64,000 nt of DNA from Trogon surrucura (taxonomy: Eukaryota > Chordata > Aves > Trogoniformes > Trogonidae): the NCBI GenBank assembly GCA_020746105.1, contig CM036617.1, positions 133,637,845 through 133,701,844 of the forward strand, in the 5' to 3' direction. The notes beneath the pieces were generated by a model. It searched no databases. It was given only the letters and a program-made list of their open reading frames with translations, and was not told the DNA's origin. The position numbers and the translations under genes were made by a program. Shown here one piece after another: positions 26,435 to 38,330 of this stretch. The stretch's first letter is position 1, and each line of letters opens with the position of its first letter.

Positions 26435-29400
26435 GATAGTTCACTCCAAAGTTCAAATACTAGGCTTCCTGAAGCAGACTCTCAGGCATTAGATTTTACA
26501 AAAATAAATAATTTAATGGAGTGGTACAACTGCAGCAGGGTCAGCTCGCACAGTGGGTCGCAGCTGAACAAAGAAATCCCTGAGCAATTACACCCTTGCA
26601 GACTGTTCACCAGCCCCTCACACAACAGTTCAGTCCAACAGTAATATGTGGGTCTGCGGTCTTCTTGTTTCTCACTGGGTCCAAAAAATTATTCTGGTCT
26701 GACATCTTCTGACTCCTTGTTGAATTACTTCCCTGTCTGCAGACAGGCAATTATCTTGTCCGGTTGCTCCTGCTGTTGATGGTTGTGGCCTTGAAGCCTC
26801 CTTCTGATTTACAGGCCCTGTTTTGACTAAGTAGGTACATGTTTGTTAAATCTAAGTGGAAACTTACAGCTTGTGGCTGAAGGTTTCAATAAATCTAGCT
26901 ACTCACACTAAGTAAAGCTAAGCAAACAGTATACTAAATCATACAACATTATAATTCTATGTGATTCGTTCTATTTAAAGCTTACTTAAGCTAAAGACCT
27001 AACATCTCAATATTGAGAGGCATCTCACCTAAGGGTAGAATTGCCTGGAGAACAGTCCCATTACCGTCCAGAGAGAATTCAAATTGGGCTCATCCAGCAA
27101 TCTGTCATTGGTAAAAGATCTCGTTGCTTCAAGGAGCATCCCTGAGAGATGTCCCACCTCACAGGGAGGTCAGCACCATGTAGCCAGGCTGCCTAGCAGG
27201 GAGTGCTCTCAGAAGCCTCACTTAGGATGTCACATCATACATATAAGATAAAGTGGTTGGCTTGTAGTCAAATTGCATACAATGGGAAAGGAACGCATGA
27301 GACTCCTTGTACCCTCAACTGTCTGTGTTCACTCTGCTCCTTCATGGGTTTCCTAGAAGAGCTACAGCTCAGGCCTTTACCTCCTGTACCAAACTGCTGC
27401 TGGTTTGATTAAGGTGGGCTCAAGTTCACCCATCACAAGGCATGACTGGCCTCCTCTGTGGTATGACAAGGGTCAGGAATGGAGTCTCATCTGGGGTAGA
27501 GTCCTTCGACAGGCTGAGGTTCGTTATGGTTTTCTTGAAGTTGGAAAATGGCTGCTTTTTTGTACTTCTTAATGTTCAGCTCTGAACCAAGACCAAGCCA
27601 CGCACCCTCTCCTCCCTCCACAGGGAGCCTCCTTGTGTAGCCCAGAGACATGACAGGCTCTGACATAATCTATGTTATACCTAGTACTCTGGGGAGGTGG
27701 TTGAACACTTGCTGTCACTCTCGCGTCAATACAAAACACCCCTGGCAGAATAAGGTCTCCCTTTTTAAGCTGCCTACATAGTACTGGTAGATCTTAGCTG
27801 TATAACAGCCTCCTTTCTTGTGATATATGTGTACAGTCAACTGTTTGACCACTTGCTAGAGCCTTCAGGATAAAGTGGTCTCTACATAAGAGCTATGGAA
27901 ACAAAGTGGGTACATGCACCCTCAAAAACATCCTAAATACTACCTCTGCTGCTATGAGATCCTGCCAAAAAGGATCAAAACAGAGCATGTCATGCAGTGT
28001 CTGCTCTGCTCCATTTCATCCCTTGTCTGGTTCACCCACAGAGGCTCTGCTGAGGACTGAAGCACACAAGTGCTGCAGGCTTTAATCCAAGATCTTTTCA
28101 AGGAGAGCTTTAGCCTGTTGGAATGGACTGCATAGGCAGTCGAGGCCAGGACAAAGATGGTTCTCATTTCAGGAACTAATTTGAGGATCTTCATGTAAGA
28201 GCACGATCTTATTTCTTGCCCTGTTTTTTTCACAACATGAAAACATGGCTTGCCATGCTATTTTTCACAAATACTCAGACTTCTGCTGCAATGGTGTTTA
28301 AACAGTGCTTTATGTGGTATCAAGAGAACAAGGTTGATGTCCTTAACAAACAGGATTATCCACTTGACCACAGACAAACACAGATGCCAGAATTTAAACA
28401 TACAGTGTAAGCAAAGACCTGTGATACCGTGCATCCAATCACATTGCAAACAGCTGCTTCTGAATTTAAAAACTGGTTAATAATAACAAAATAAAAACTT
28501 CAAATATTTTAAAAATTAGGGTATGCATTGCCCTTGGGAAGCTGGAGGATTTTACTGCAGTATATGAACTGTTGCCTAATTCTACCCTTTGAGCTGTTAA
28601 ACACATGCTTGTGCTGCTCTTACCTTGATTACCTAAATGCACTTTTCACTTCCCAGCAGAGTGATCTTCTCTCCTGACACTATATTCTTTTATTACACAA
28701 ATATTTCTGTTTTTTCAGACTCTATCCCAGCGCTCAGCTGATGCCCCTTGTTTGAAAGAGGAAATGTCTCTGCTGGGAATAGAAGCAAGCAATTCAGGGG
28801 ATGTCCTTCAGCAGTGGGGGCAGCCCAACAAGGGGGAAAGTCCTGCAACCACACTTAGAGGCATGGGAATATGCATTCCTCATGGGATGCTGCCACTGGG
28901 AAAAAAAATCAGGACATCTACAAAATTTTTTTTAAATAAGTTTACTTTCTGTGTTTATGGGAGATTTTAAATGAAAAACCTGACACTGGACACAAAGCTG
29001 TTTGCTTCACAAAACCACCTCCGCATCAAGAAAGGAGAAAGAACAGTTGCAACATCTAAGACAGTCCTTGTATATTACAAACGTAGAATGATTTATGTGG
29101 TGAGCATGGTCTTTTCTGAATATCCAAAGAGTAAGACGATTCTTCACGTCACATAGTACCTTGTGATAACTGTAAAATTGGTGTGACCCACTCCATCACA
29201 CGTTATGAAGTAGATAATTAAAGGAAGATTAATCAGAGGTATAACTACATGAAACATTAAATTCTCTTCAACACAATAAAGATCTACAGCTGCGGAAAGT
29301 GACATGTTCCCTAAGGGAAGCTTGCATCATATGAGCTCTCTTCTGTAAACATGTTAAAATAAAGAAAAATGAACTTTGACTGATCAAAGTAATTGCCCAT

Positions 29401-32400
29401 TCTGTAGCTGTAAATGCAGAGTTAAAAGCCCATACAAACGTGGAGCTGTTGCATGAGTGAGTGAATAGCAGGGCAAAAATGGCCATCTTGGGAGAAATCA
29501 GGTGATTCTCCCAAGAACATCCCTACACATCTTGTAGGTGGACAAGACCACAAATCATCAGCTCAACAGGTGTACAGTGAGCGTGGTCTGACTGTAAACA
29601 AATGGCAAGTCCAGCAGTGCTGGGGTGAAAGTGCAGAACATTGAAGGTTTCACTGAAAACGTGCAATATTAGAGAAAGAGAAGAAAGCATGCATTTAGAG
29701 GGATTTGTAAGTCAGCAAAAGGCAAGTTAAAGGCCTGAGCTGGGATGAATTCATACAAGGGGAGAAAGTTGAGGGGATGTAAATGCTCAGTAGTTGTAGG
29801 TATGTTAGTGCAGTTATTTGGGGGACATGGAAAACATGGAAGGAGCAACTAGGTCACAGGACACTGGAGGACAGCAAGTTTATCTTTTTAGACTGGAAGA
29901 ATCTGTCATGCAGCAGGAAAACACAGAAGTAGGAATAAAAGTGTTTCAAGTCAGAACAGAAGTGCAGGAGGAGAAAAATCATTTAGTAGGTAAGAGGCAA
30001 TAAGAGAGGTTTGTTTGCAGCACAGAAATGAGTAGTTCCACGTGCTTAAGCAGAAGAACAAGGATGAGAAAGGAAAATTTATATAATGGGAAAGTTACAG
30101 AGGAAAATAAATGAGCGTTTAGGAGCTTAAAAACAATAGCAGAGGATTTGTGAAAGAGTGGTACTGTTGAAGTACCAAGAAAGAGAGGTAAGTACTTTTG
30201 TGATGTGGAACCCAGAGAGACAAGGTATAAAAGGCCCCAGTGTCTGTGGGACCACGGTGGTGGCAGACATGTACAAGCTGACTGAGGGTTACAAGTCACA
30301 TGCTAGCAGAAAAAAGGGATTCAGGCAGTCCATCCAGGAGGGGAGGAAAACTAAGTACAGGATAGTTGAGAAGGCAGGGAACACAACAACAGAGCACCAT
30401 GTCAGACATACCCTGCTATCTGCTGAACACCTGTTTTTTAAGAGTGTGGCAGTCACAAGTTCACAGATACCAATTTTTTTTTTTCTTTAACAACTACAGT
30501 AATAGAGGAAATGCATGGAAGTACAGCATAAATATCTGCAGAAGCTACAAAAATGAGAAAACCATTACTTCAGGAAATAAGCAATACATTTAGAAGAAAT
30601 AAACCCTGGGCAGATAGCTGCAAGGTTTGTCTGCCCAGACTGAGGTCAAACCTAGAAGGAATTTGAGAAGGTTCAATAAAATCTAAGAGGTAAAGATGTG
30701 CTACATCAAGAAATGAAAAGGGCAGCAGGGGTGTTAGCGAAAGGACAGAGGGGAAACCACAGGGATCAGGAACACAACAGAGGGTGGCTGTGTTTGGTCT
30801 TACAGTTCTTTATACTCAGCAGTGTGCAATATTTAAAGGAGTCTTGTGAGCATAAGAGAAGAAACCACCCTCAGCTTCCAAGTCCATGCTTAAAGGCAAT
30901 GAACTAAGAAAAGCTTAGTATCTGGAGATTACGACAAATTTATAGAATAGTACAAGGGCTTTCGGAAAAGAAGCCTGGCAGAAAAGAACACAAAATGAAA
31001 AGAGTCATTTTGGCCTCTGCAAGAGTCATCTAGTGGGTCTATGGGCTAAAAGAAAGGATGTTGTGGGGGCTGTTCATATTGGAAACCTGAGGAGTAAAGA
31101 AGGGTGATCTGTATAACTATCTCTGGCAAAAAAACAGGTCAAAGATTATCAGAAGTATGAAGGCTGAAGTGCAATTTTACTTTGGCCTGTCAACAGGGTA
31201 AGTTTTATGAAGGGACCTAGTTACTTCTTCCAAGATGAAGCCCTATAGGTATCCAGAGACAGCGAAGTTGCCTATTCTGTAAAACCTATATCCTTATCTG
31301 TTACATGTCCAAGTGTAATTATTTTCTTAGAGGTCAGAACAAAGAAAAAACATCTGTACTTCCCCATTATTGCTTCCCTTGACCAAATTAAGGCTCCCAA
31401 TCCCAACAGACACATCAGAGCAGAGACCTCTGACACTTCACAGGGAAGCTGGGTCCAACAAACAAGCATTGATGCTGTGCTCCTACTCCAAAGAATCACC
31501 CACAATCTTCAGACTTCCCCACCATCATTCAGTTATTCTCCAGCTGAGACAAGAATACACCCACCCATACCGTGTTCGTGAGCGCATGCAGCCTACTTTG
31601 ATCAGTGCATGGAAACCCCGAGAAAGGTCAGAGGGTATCTAGAAACATGAAGGTTTAAGACATACCTAAGAGCAGTATAGTAGAGGCTTCTCCCTCACCA
31701 AATCAGAAGGTGTTGGGATGAAGAACTTGATACAGGAGCTGCATGTTTAAAGGCAGAGCTTCAATTTCTAATTAGACATAAAAATCTACTTTGCCAAAGC
31801 CTCAGCCTTGTTTTTAGTGCACATTTGAACCCACGTTTTGCCCAGGATAACGAACTCTGCAGGAGCAGCAGAGGTGCTGATGCTTTAAAGGATGGCACCT
31901 CAGAAGGTAAGTTTGCAGCAGAGTATGGTACTTTAAGCACCTACAGGGGGATTTATAGTTAGACTCGTAACTCTTGGCAAACACACATATGACTTTAAGA
32001 GTTGAGCACAACCCTTGAGCAACTTTCAGCAGCGTGTTCAGCACCAGTCCTGTGCTCCAGAGCAGCTGGCCAGCTATGAAGAGCAAGCACTCAAGTCCCA
32101 AGGTTTGGCTAGGGACTTGGAGACTGCGTAGTCAAGTACAGAAATATCTGTTCCAAGAAAAATATGTTTTTCCTACCTCCCTACGTGAATGAGGACAACA
32201 CACAACGTGGCAGGAAGTGTAGTGTGACTAGTTCATTCACGTCATGCAGGCCTGATCTGTTGAAGTTTAGACTGTACATGCTGCTTTAATCCACCAGCCA
32301 AGTCCAGACACTCTCCCAGGAAGGCTTTCATCTTTGAAAGAATTAGCCTAGCTGCACTGCTCCAAATTCACCACAGACCATACGCTGTTCTTGTATGATT

Positions 32401-32590
32401 TTAGTGATGTTTAAGACTGGACAAGGGAACCACAAGCCACAGGGAATACTATTTCACAACTTAAATTTTTAACAGCTGGGTCAGATAAGGGCACAAGTGC
32501 CTCATTTTAAAACAAGTCCACACTGGACAAAGCTCTGTCATTTCTTTTTTAATGAGTTTCAAGCATACAGTGAAGCAAAATGAGAGGGTG
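26435..32590. other. Intergenic DNA between SCNN1A and VAMP1
   Basis: No exon of any gene is recognised on either strand. In human, LTBR, CD27 and TAPBPL occupy the equivalent interval; none is visible here. The part from 26.5 to 27.9 kb has repeat-like character. Some splice-like signals exist (for example a pyrimidine tract then CAG at about 28719) but no open frame follows that I can identify. Confidence 0.5.
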
Positions 32591-32596
32591 CTCACC

Positions 32597-32602
32597 TTTA
32601 TT
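32597..32602 (-). promoter_or_regulatory. VAMP1: Candidate VAMP1 polyadenylation signal
   Basis: On the minus strand this reads AATAAA, about 590 nt after the candidate VAMP1 stop at 33190-33192. It is the nearest canonical signal I noticed. Mammalian VAMP1 3' UTRs are long, so other sites further left are possible. Confidence 0.35.
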
Positions 32603-33189
32603 CCAGCCATGCTCCAAGATATGCTTCTTGAAGAAAAGCATCCTACTCCTCAAGGTCTTCATTTAGATCCTGAACATATGTCCCAACACCAACAGAGAAT
32701 TGTTTTCTGAGTTTAAGGATCTGAGGATAGGTTATTGAAACCCAAAGGTAGCACAGCTTGAGGAAATAGAGCTACCAGTAGCACACACTCCCACTCAGGG
32801 GACTACCTCCCCATGCGCTGCTCAGTAGCAGGACAGTTGGTGGCTGAAAGTAGAGTTGGCTTGGGCAGCCTCTTACCTCTAGAGCAGCTGGTTCATACAG
32901 CTTGTTATAGATTTACCAGAGAGTCAGTCCGGCGCATGATTCCAGTATAACTGGAATTACCATCATTGCAACACAAAAAGCAGCTACTGCTTCAACAGCC
33001 AGAACTTCAGACATGTATGGTATGGAAGTGACCAAAAAAAACAAAGTTCCAAAACCAGTTTGGTATCTCACCCCCTCCCCACCCACTGACAGACCAGACA
33101 GACTCAGTAAGGTGGTAAATTTTGTTTCTTAAAGACCATTTAAAGTACATGAGCTGATTACTATAACATGCCAGAGAATACAGTCATGT

Positions 33190-36100
33190 TCATAGAGGAA
33201 GGAAATAAACTGCACGTGCGTGAGTGGCTGTAATGCTGTGGACAGCAGAGTCCCTTGCTTTTACTCAGAGGGCCTTGGTGATTTTTTTTTTGCCCATGCA
33301 CAGAGACATAAAGGAGGGGAAAGGGAGCAGAAGAGGCAACATAAGAGAAAGAAATGGAAGCAACATCCTAGGGAGACCTCAGCCCCCCAGAAGAACAGGA
33401 ATAATGGGACACACCAAAGGCTTGTTTAGAAGAGTTCAAGAGAATTGCTGGTCTGGGGGCCTCAAGCTTGTATGCCCACCCCCTAAAATGTTAGCAGTAA
33501 GTAGTACAAGCAGGCCCTGGCTCCTCTTCAGTAGATGCACTTCTGACCGTCCATCACATCTCAGTTCCACATGGAATTAGGGAAGCGCTCAGGAGACGAG
33601 GGCTGCTTCACTCCAGATCTTCATCTCTGCCCTCACCCAAGGTGGAGAGGGATGGAATTGCAGGAACATGAACTCGGCACAAATGAAATGCTGGGGCATG
33701 GAAGTGAGCATGCAAAACCTAGTCTCCTTCCAGAGGCCTCGTGTGGAGGAAAGGTGCTTCCTCAGCATACCCAATGAAACAAAAAGCATCTCCTCCTCCT
33801 GCTTTTGTACTTCACTCTCATCTGGGAACTCCAATAATGTTCTCCCCTGCCTCCCCACAAAACCTTAAGCCTAGAGATCCCAGTGTATTCTAGAAGCAGG
33901 GTAAGGCTTCCTAAATTAAAGCAGTGCCCTCTTTCCAGACTAGATTACAGGCTTACATCTTGGGTCTTAAAAAAAAACCACACACACACGAAAAGACAAC
34001 CCAAAACATAAGACACACATACACATTCCCCAGAAGACTGCAGAAAGTGAGGAACAGGGCAACTTGTTTAACCTCAGGTTTTTGACAGAGGAAAACAAAG
34101 GAATTGTTTAGAGAAAGCCACAGCATTCCACACTGCAAGTTTACCTCCAGCAGAGACCACCTTGGATCTAAATTCAAAAGAACTGATAGCAAGTAGGAGG
34201 ATTTCAGTTTGATAGGCAAGATCTCTAGAGATATAAGCTGCCAAGCAGGGACACGTGATGTCACTTAGGCAATACTCATGCCTATAGCAGCATCTCCCTT
34301 TGAATCCAAGAACTCCAACTTCTGCTGAAAGTTAGGGCTTCGTAGTACCAGAAATGGAACAGGTATTCTTAATCAGAAAGCTGTGTGGCTCACTCAGTCT
34401 CATCTGGAACACCTCTAGTCTCCTTTACCTCTATCTGCTGTGTAGTGGGCTACCTTCGACATTCAGCCCAGCAACACAAAAGCAAAGCACCCATTCCCAT
34501 TCTGCCACTACCCCAAAGTCTTCCAGAAAACTGCAAGACAGTAGAAAGCCACAGGGTCCTGACTTGTGTCTGCATAGATGAAGTGAATATTTGATGCACC
34601 CCCAGACTCCTTACTGTTGTTCTTTTGTTTCTTCTGGCAGGAGATTTCACTGCCACGCATGCCTTTTAGATAGTAACAAAACTCCTTTCACTTAACCATG
34701 TTTAGTCTGCTGCATGTGCCTGAGGTAATCATGTAGGCTCTCCTTCATAATAACCAAAAAGGCCATGTTCAGACAGCAAGTCATCTGAAAATAACAACAG
34801 GCAGAATAAATAGTTTAAGTGGCTTCTCTCCATGGCTAGAGAAATCTAGATCATTACAGCTACCTCAGTCAGACGGCTCACAGTCACCAACCAACGCAAA
34901 CCAGCCTTTATTTCAGAAGCTCAATGAAAAGCTTAAGTTGTGCTGCCACTCTTTAGGGAGAACACTAAAGAATCTCATATGCTGAAGTCCTTCATTCCCA
35001 AAGGCACTGTGTTAAGGCATTCTTATTTTGCTAGAGTCCACACAGGCACTATTTGACAAGCTCACGCCCAAAAATAAACCACAAAAATTCCCTGCAGAAG
35101 AACAGAAGCAATAGCTACCCACTCCTCTACTTCTCTTTCCTCTAAACTCAGATGACCCTCCCTAAAGCTGCAGCGGGTGTTGAAGAGTCTAACCATGTTC
35201 AGCAGAGTGTTTCACAGTCCTATACAGAAGATAAACTAAAAGCAATAAAAGAAATCAATGAAGAAGCTAGGTGGAAGAGAAGGGAAGACTTAGAGGCAAG
35301 AAGAGACAGGCAAGGTGACAGAGGACAGCAGTTTGCAGACTGAAGGACCTACATTCAAGTAAAAAAGTAGACTGGAGACAAAACAATAGGGGGAAGAAAA
35401 GGAAAGAACAAAAGGGCAAGTTACACCAAAGGGCCCTCAGAGACCTCCAAATCTCCCGCCAGGGAAGGAACTTGCCAACCCACTCACTCCAGGGTAAATG
35501 TTCCCCATACTTCCAGACGTATTTGACCTGGCAGACAAAGTTTCCCATTTCTACAGTGATGGCCACCCTCAATTCCTCTGTTACTATGTAAAGCACATGG
35601 TTCCCAAAATAACCATGGGAGTTTCAGCACCACCACCTCCCTTCCCCAAAGACTGAAGTCGATACTTATGCAACCAAGGCCCTCCAGGCCTCAAACCAAA
35701 ACGGAAGGGTTTAAAGAGTTGGTGTTTCTTCACCTTTGATCCTGGGCTTTTTCAGTACTTACTTGCAATCACTGCCACCACAATGGCGCCAATAACTCCC
35801 ATCATGATCATCATCTGGAGAGAGAGATTGTCAGAGAGTAATGCTCAGAAGAGATTGACAAATTCAAGTCTTCCCTGAAAGTCAGGGAAAAAAAGCCAGA
35901 CCCCGAAGGTAGCAGAGCCAAGGCCTCAAAGTCCTTCTACGGTGAAAGAATTCTTAGCACTTTAAATCACTAAGACCCAAGTACCCTTTCAAAGCCCTGC
36001 AGGCTTGATGAAGGCAATCATGGCACTAAGGAACTCACCTTGCAGTTCTTCCACCAATATTTCCTTTTGAGTTTTGCTGCACTACTTTCAAATACTGAGG

Positions 36101-37718
36101 CACCAGCCTGAAGTGCATCTGCCCGGTCATCTAGCTCTGACAGTTTCTGGTCTCGTTCCAGCACTTTGTCTACATTTACACACATTATATCAACCACCTG
36201 CAGAAGGAAGAATAGTAGCAGCAGTTGTATCGGTAAAGAGAGTTGAAAAAGTAAGAGGAGTAACTTGGCCAATAACTACCACTGAGACACCAGAAAGCAA
36301 GAGCCCTAAAAAAGGAAACATGTTTATGATAAGAAGCAGATTTCAAATCATTGTCTACTTTCAAGTGGGGAAAAATCCTAGACCACCTGTTAAAGCGTCA
36401 GTTCAAGTACACTTAAACCAGGTTTTCAGCTCTACATTCTCACCTTCTTTTTTTTCTTTTTTCTAAAAACTCTCAAACCCAGCAAGCCTAAGTCACCCCC
36501 CCCTCATGAGTATCAAACGCTCACTCCCCGGTAACTGCAAATATAACTTAAGAGTTATATGTTGCTGCCCCAGTGAGGCAAAAAGGCGTTACTGCATGTC
36601 AGCAGCCACACCACCAGCACTGAACCTGGAATCGGGCAAGGTTCCCCGCACACGACACAACGAGTCTGCACGCAGGCAGTTCCGTTAAAGCATCAGGCAG
36701 GAATTAAGAGCAGTTCTGGATGCTGTTCAGCTTTATTTCCATAACAGATGTACCAAAAATCTAACAGGCCGGCTCCTTAGAAGTCCTGTCTGGAATTAAG
36801 CACAAAAGTAATCTGTTCTCCAGCCTCTTTATAGGCTTGCCATCACATTTTGATTAAAAATGCACTTCGGGTAACAGCACAAGAGCATCCACCCCCTCAG
36901 CTACAGATGCCTGTCAAGAGCATCGCTGCTGCGGAGCAGGAGAAGAGTCCAGGCAGCTTGCAGGAAGCCAGCGTGGCCAGGCAGAGCTACTGACCTCCTG
37001 CACTTGGGCCTGTGTCTGCTGCAGCCGACGGTTACTGCTCAGATTTGGGGGTGGCCCAGCGGGACCCCCACCAGAAGGACCCCCACCAGGGGCTCCCCCT
37101 TCGGGAGTCTCAGGAGCAGGTTGCTGAGGGGCGTCAGACCTAGGGTAAACACACACGTGAGCAAAGAGAAGGGGACCCGCATACACCCCCGAATCCACCT
37201 GAACATCAGCGCCCCCAGGGACAGTGCCGGTAGCATCCCCGGGGGCTCACACACCCCCCTGCATCGCCCCAGGAGCAGGCGAGCTTAGGGGACAGCCCAG
37301 AGTTAGGGTGAGGGGGACACAGCCAGCCCTAAGGCAGAAGGGATTTGCGGGTACGGCTATGCCCGGCGCCGCAGCCTCCCGGGGGCCGGAGAGGGGTGTG
37401 ACAGCCGCCCGCCCATGCCGTGACAAGGAAGGGGGACGTGGAGGCAGCACAGGGGGAAGGGGAGGGGGGAACAGCAACTCCCAGTGCAGCTGAGACAGGG
37501 CAGCGTCCCCGCAGCCACCCGCGCATCCCATGCGGGCCCTCGGCGGGCACCGGGCCAGGGCCTGAGGTGGGGGCGGGCAGCCCTGCTTGCGGCAGCTGCA
37601 ATGCGCCACTCGGCCCTCACCACCGCCGGCCGGGACACGAGCTCCGCGCTGAGACGTTCCCTCCCGTTTCACCCACCCGCACGCCGCAGCCCGCCCGGGG
37701 CCCAGCGGACACTCACAT
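33190..37718 (-). CDS. VAMP1: Vesicle-associated membrane protein 1 (synaptobrevin 1)
   Basis: R-SNARE of synaptic vesicles that pairs with syntaxin and SNAP-25 to drive membrane fusion. Minus-strand exons in transcript order: 37717-37718 (only AT of the ATG), 36995-37139, 36039-36197, 35763-35814, 33190-33209; 378 nt, 125 residues. The N-terminus is Pro/Gly-rich (about 1-32). The SNARE motif follows from [15 protein letters not shown], with the zero-layer Arg at 64 in VLERDQK. Then come [12 protein letters not shown] and a transmembrane segment beginning [13 protein letters not shown]. Exons 2-4 are certain by similarity. The last 20-nt exon (ending IYFLPL) is inferred from the acceptor ACGTGCAG, the required phase and likeness to the mammalian IYFFT end. 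Unusual residues are Cys55 and Val84. Start choice: the donor GTGAGT after CGGCGAT and the acceptor before GTCTGAC rebuild ATG TCT across the intron. Confidence 0.9.
34729..34784 (-). other. VAMP1: Candidate alternative last exon of VAMP1
   Basis: On the minus strand a good 3' splice site (TGTTATTTTCAG) precedes 56 nt that, spliced after exon 4, stay in frame and encode an 18-residue polar tail (begins [10 protein letters not shown]) before TGA. It lies between exon 4 and the preferred exon 5. Such a lumenal extension is not known to me in VAMP1, so this may be a decoy splice site. Confidence 0.25.
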
Positions 37719-38330
37719 CGCCGAGCTGGACCAGGAGCCCCGGGCACACCTCGGTATCCACCTTCAGCCCCGAGCCCCTTCAGCTGCACGCCAGCACCAC
37801 TGCCGCCGTAGGTCCGCTGTTTTAAGAGGTGAGGCCCCGCCCTTAGATCTAACAGCCAATCAGAAATGGCCGCATGAAGGATGCGACTAGAGCAGTAAAT
37901 GAGCACCGCCTTTGGGTTCCTCTACAGGCAGTCAGTGCCCCCTGGCACTGCCGGGGGGCGGTGCCCCGTGAAGCCGGCGATTTAGTCGAGCCCGCCGCGC
38001 TATGACTCGCCCAATGGCCGCCCAATGGGAGCAGAGCTCCGCCCCTGTGGCGCGCGGCGGGGCTGGGGGTCGCTGGCGCCTCCCTCTGCCCCGCCGGGAC
38101 CGGAGGGCTCCGCCGCGGCCCTCGCTCCGTCCCTAAGCGGGTCTGGCACTGGGCCCGCCGGCCCCGAGGGAGGCCCTGACGCCGCCCTCCGCTTGGGTGA
38201 GGTAAGGCCCGAACGCCTCACACGGTTTTGCCCTGCGAGCCCAGCCGGTGCCGGCGGGGGGCTGGGGAGCGCCTCCGCAACTCCCGCCTCCGCGTTCCCT
38301 GGCTCTGGTTCAGCCGCCGCTCCCGCAATT
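37000..38330. promoter_or_regulatory. VAMP1: CpG island with VAMP1 promoter and possible divergent promoter
   Basis: GC/CpG-rich region covering VAMP1 exons 1-2 and upstream DNA. For VAMP1 (minus) there is a CCAAT motif at 37856-37860 and a GC box at 37833-37841 just upstream of exon 1. Further right are two closely spaced CCAAT motifs (38011-38015 and 38022-38026) and another GC box at about 38037-38045, which suit a plus-strand start site. Long frames on both strands (for example 37247-37906) reflect base composition only. Confidence 0.6.

Noticed and set aside
28700-28970. Pyrimidine tract and CAG at about 28719 followed by a 72-codon plus frame
   Set aside because: No donor or partner exon was identified and no homology is recognised; probably a chance splice-like signal in intergenic DNA.
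37247-37906. 219-codon minus frame overlapping VAMP1 exon 1
   Set aside because: It is in the CpG island, overlaps the VAMP1 first intron and exon 1, and has low-complexity composition. VAMP1 exons explain the locus.
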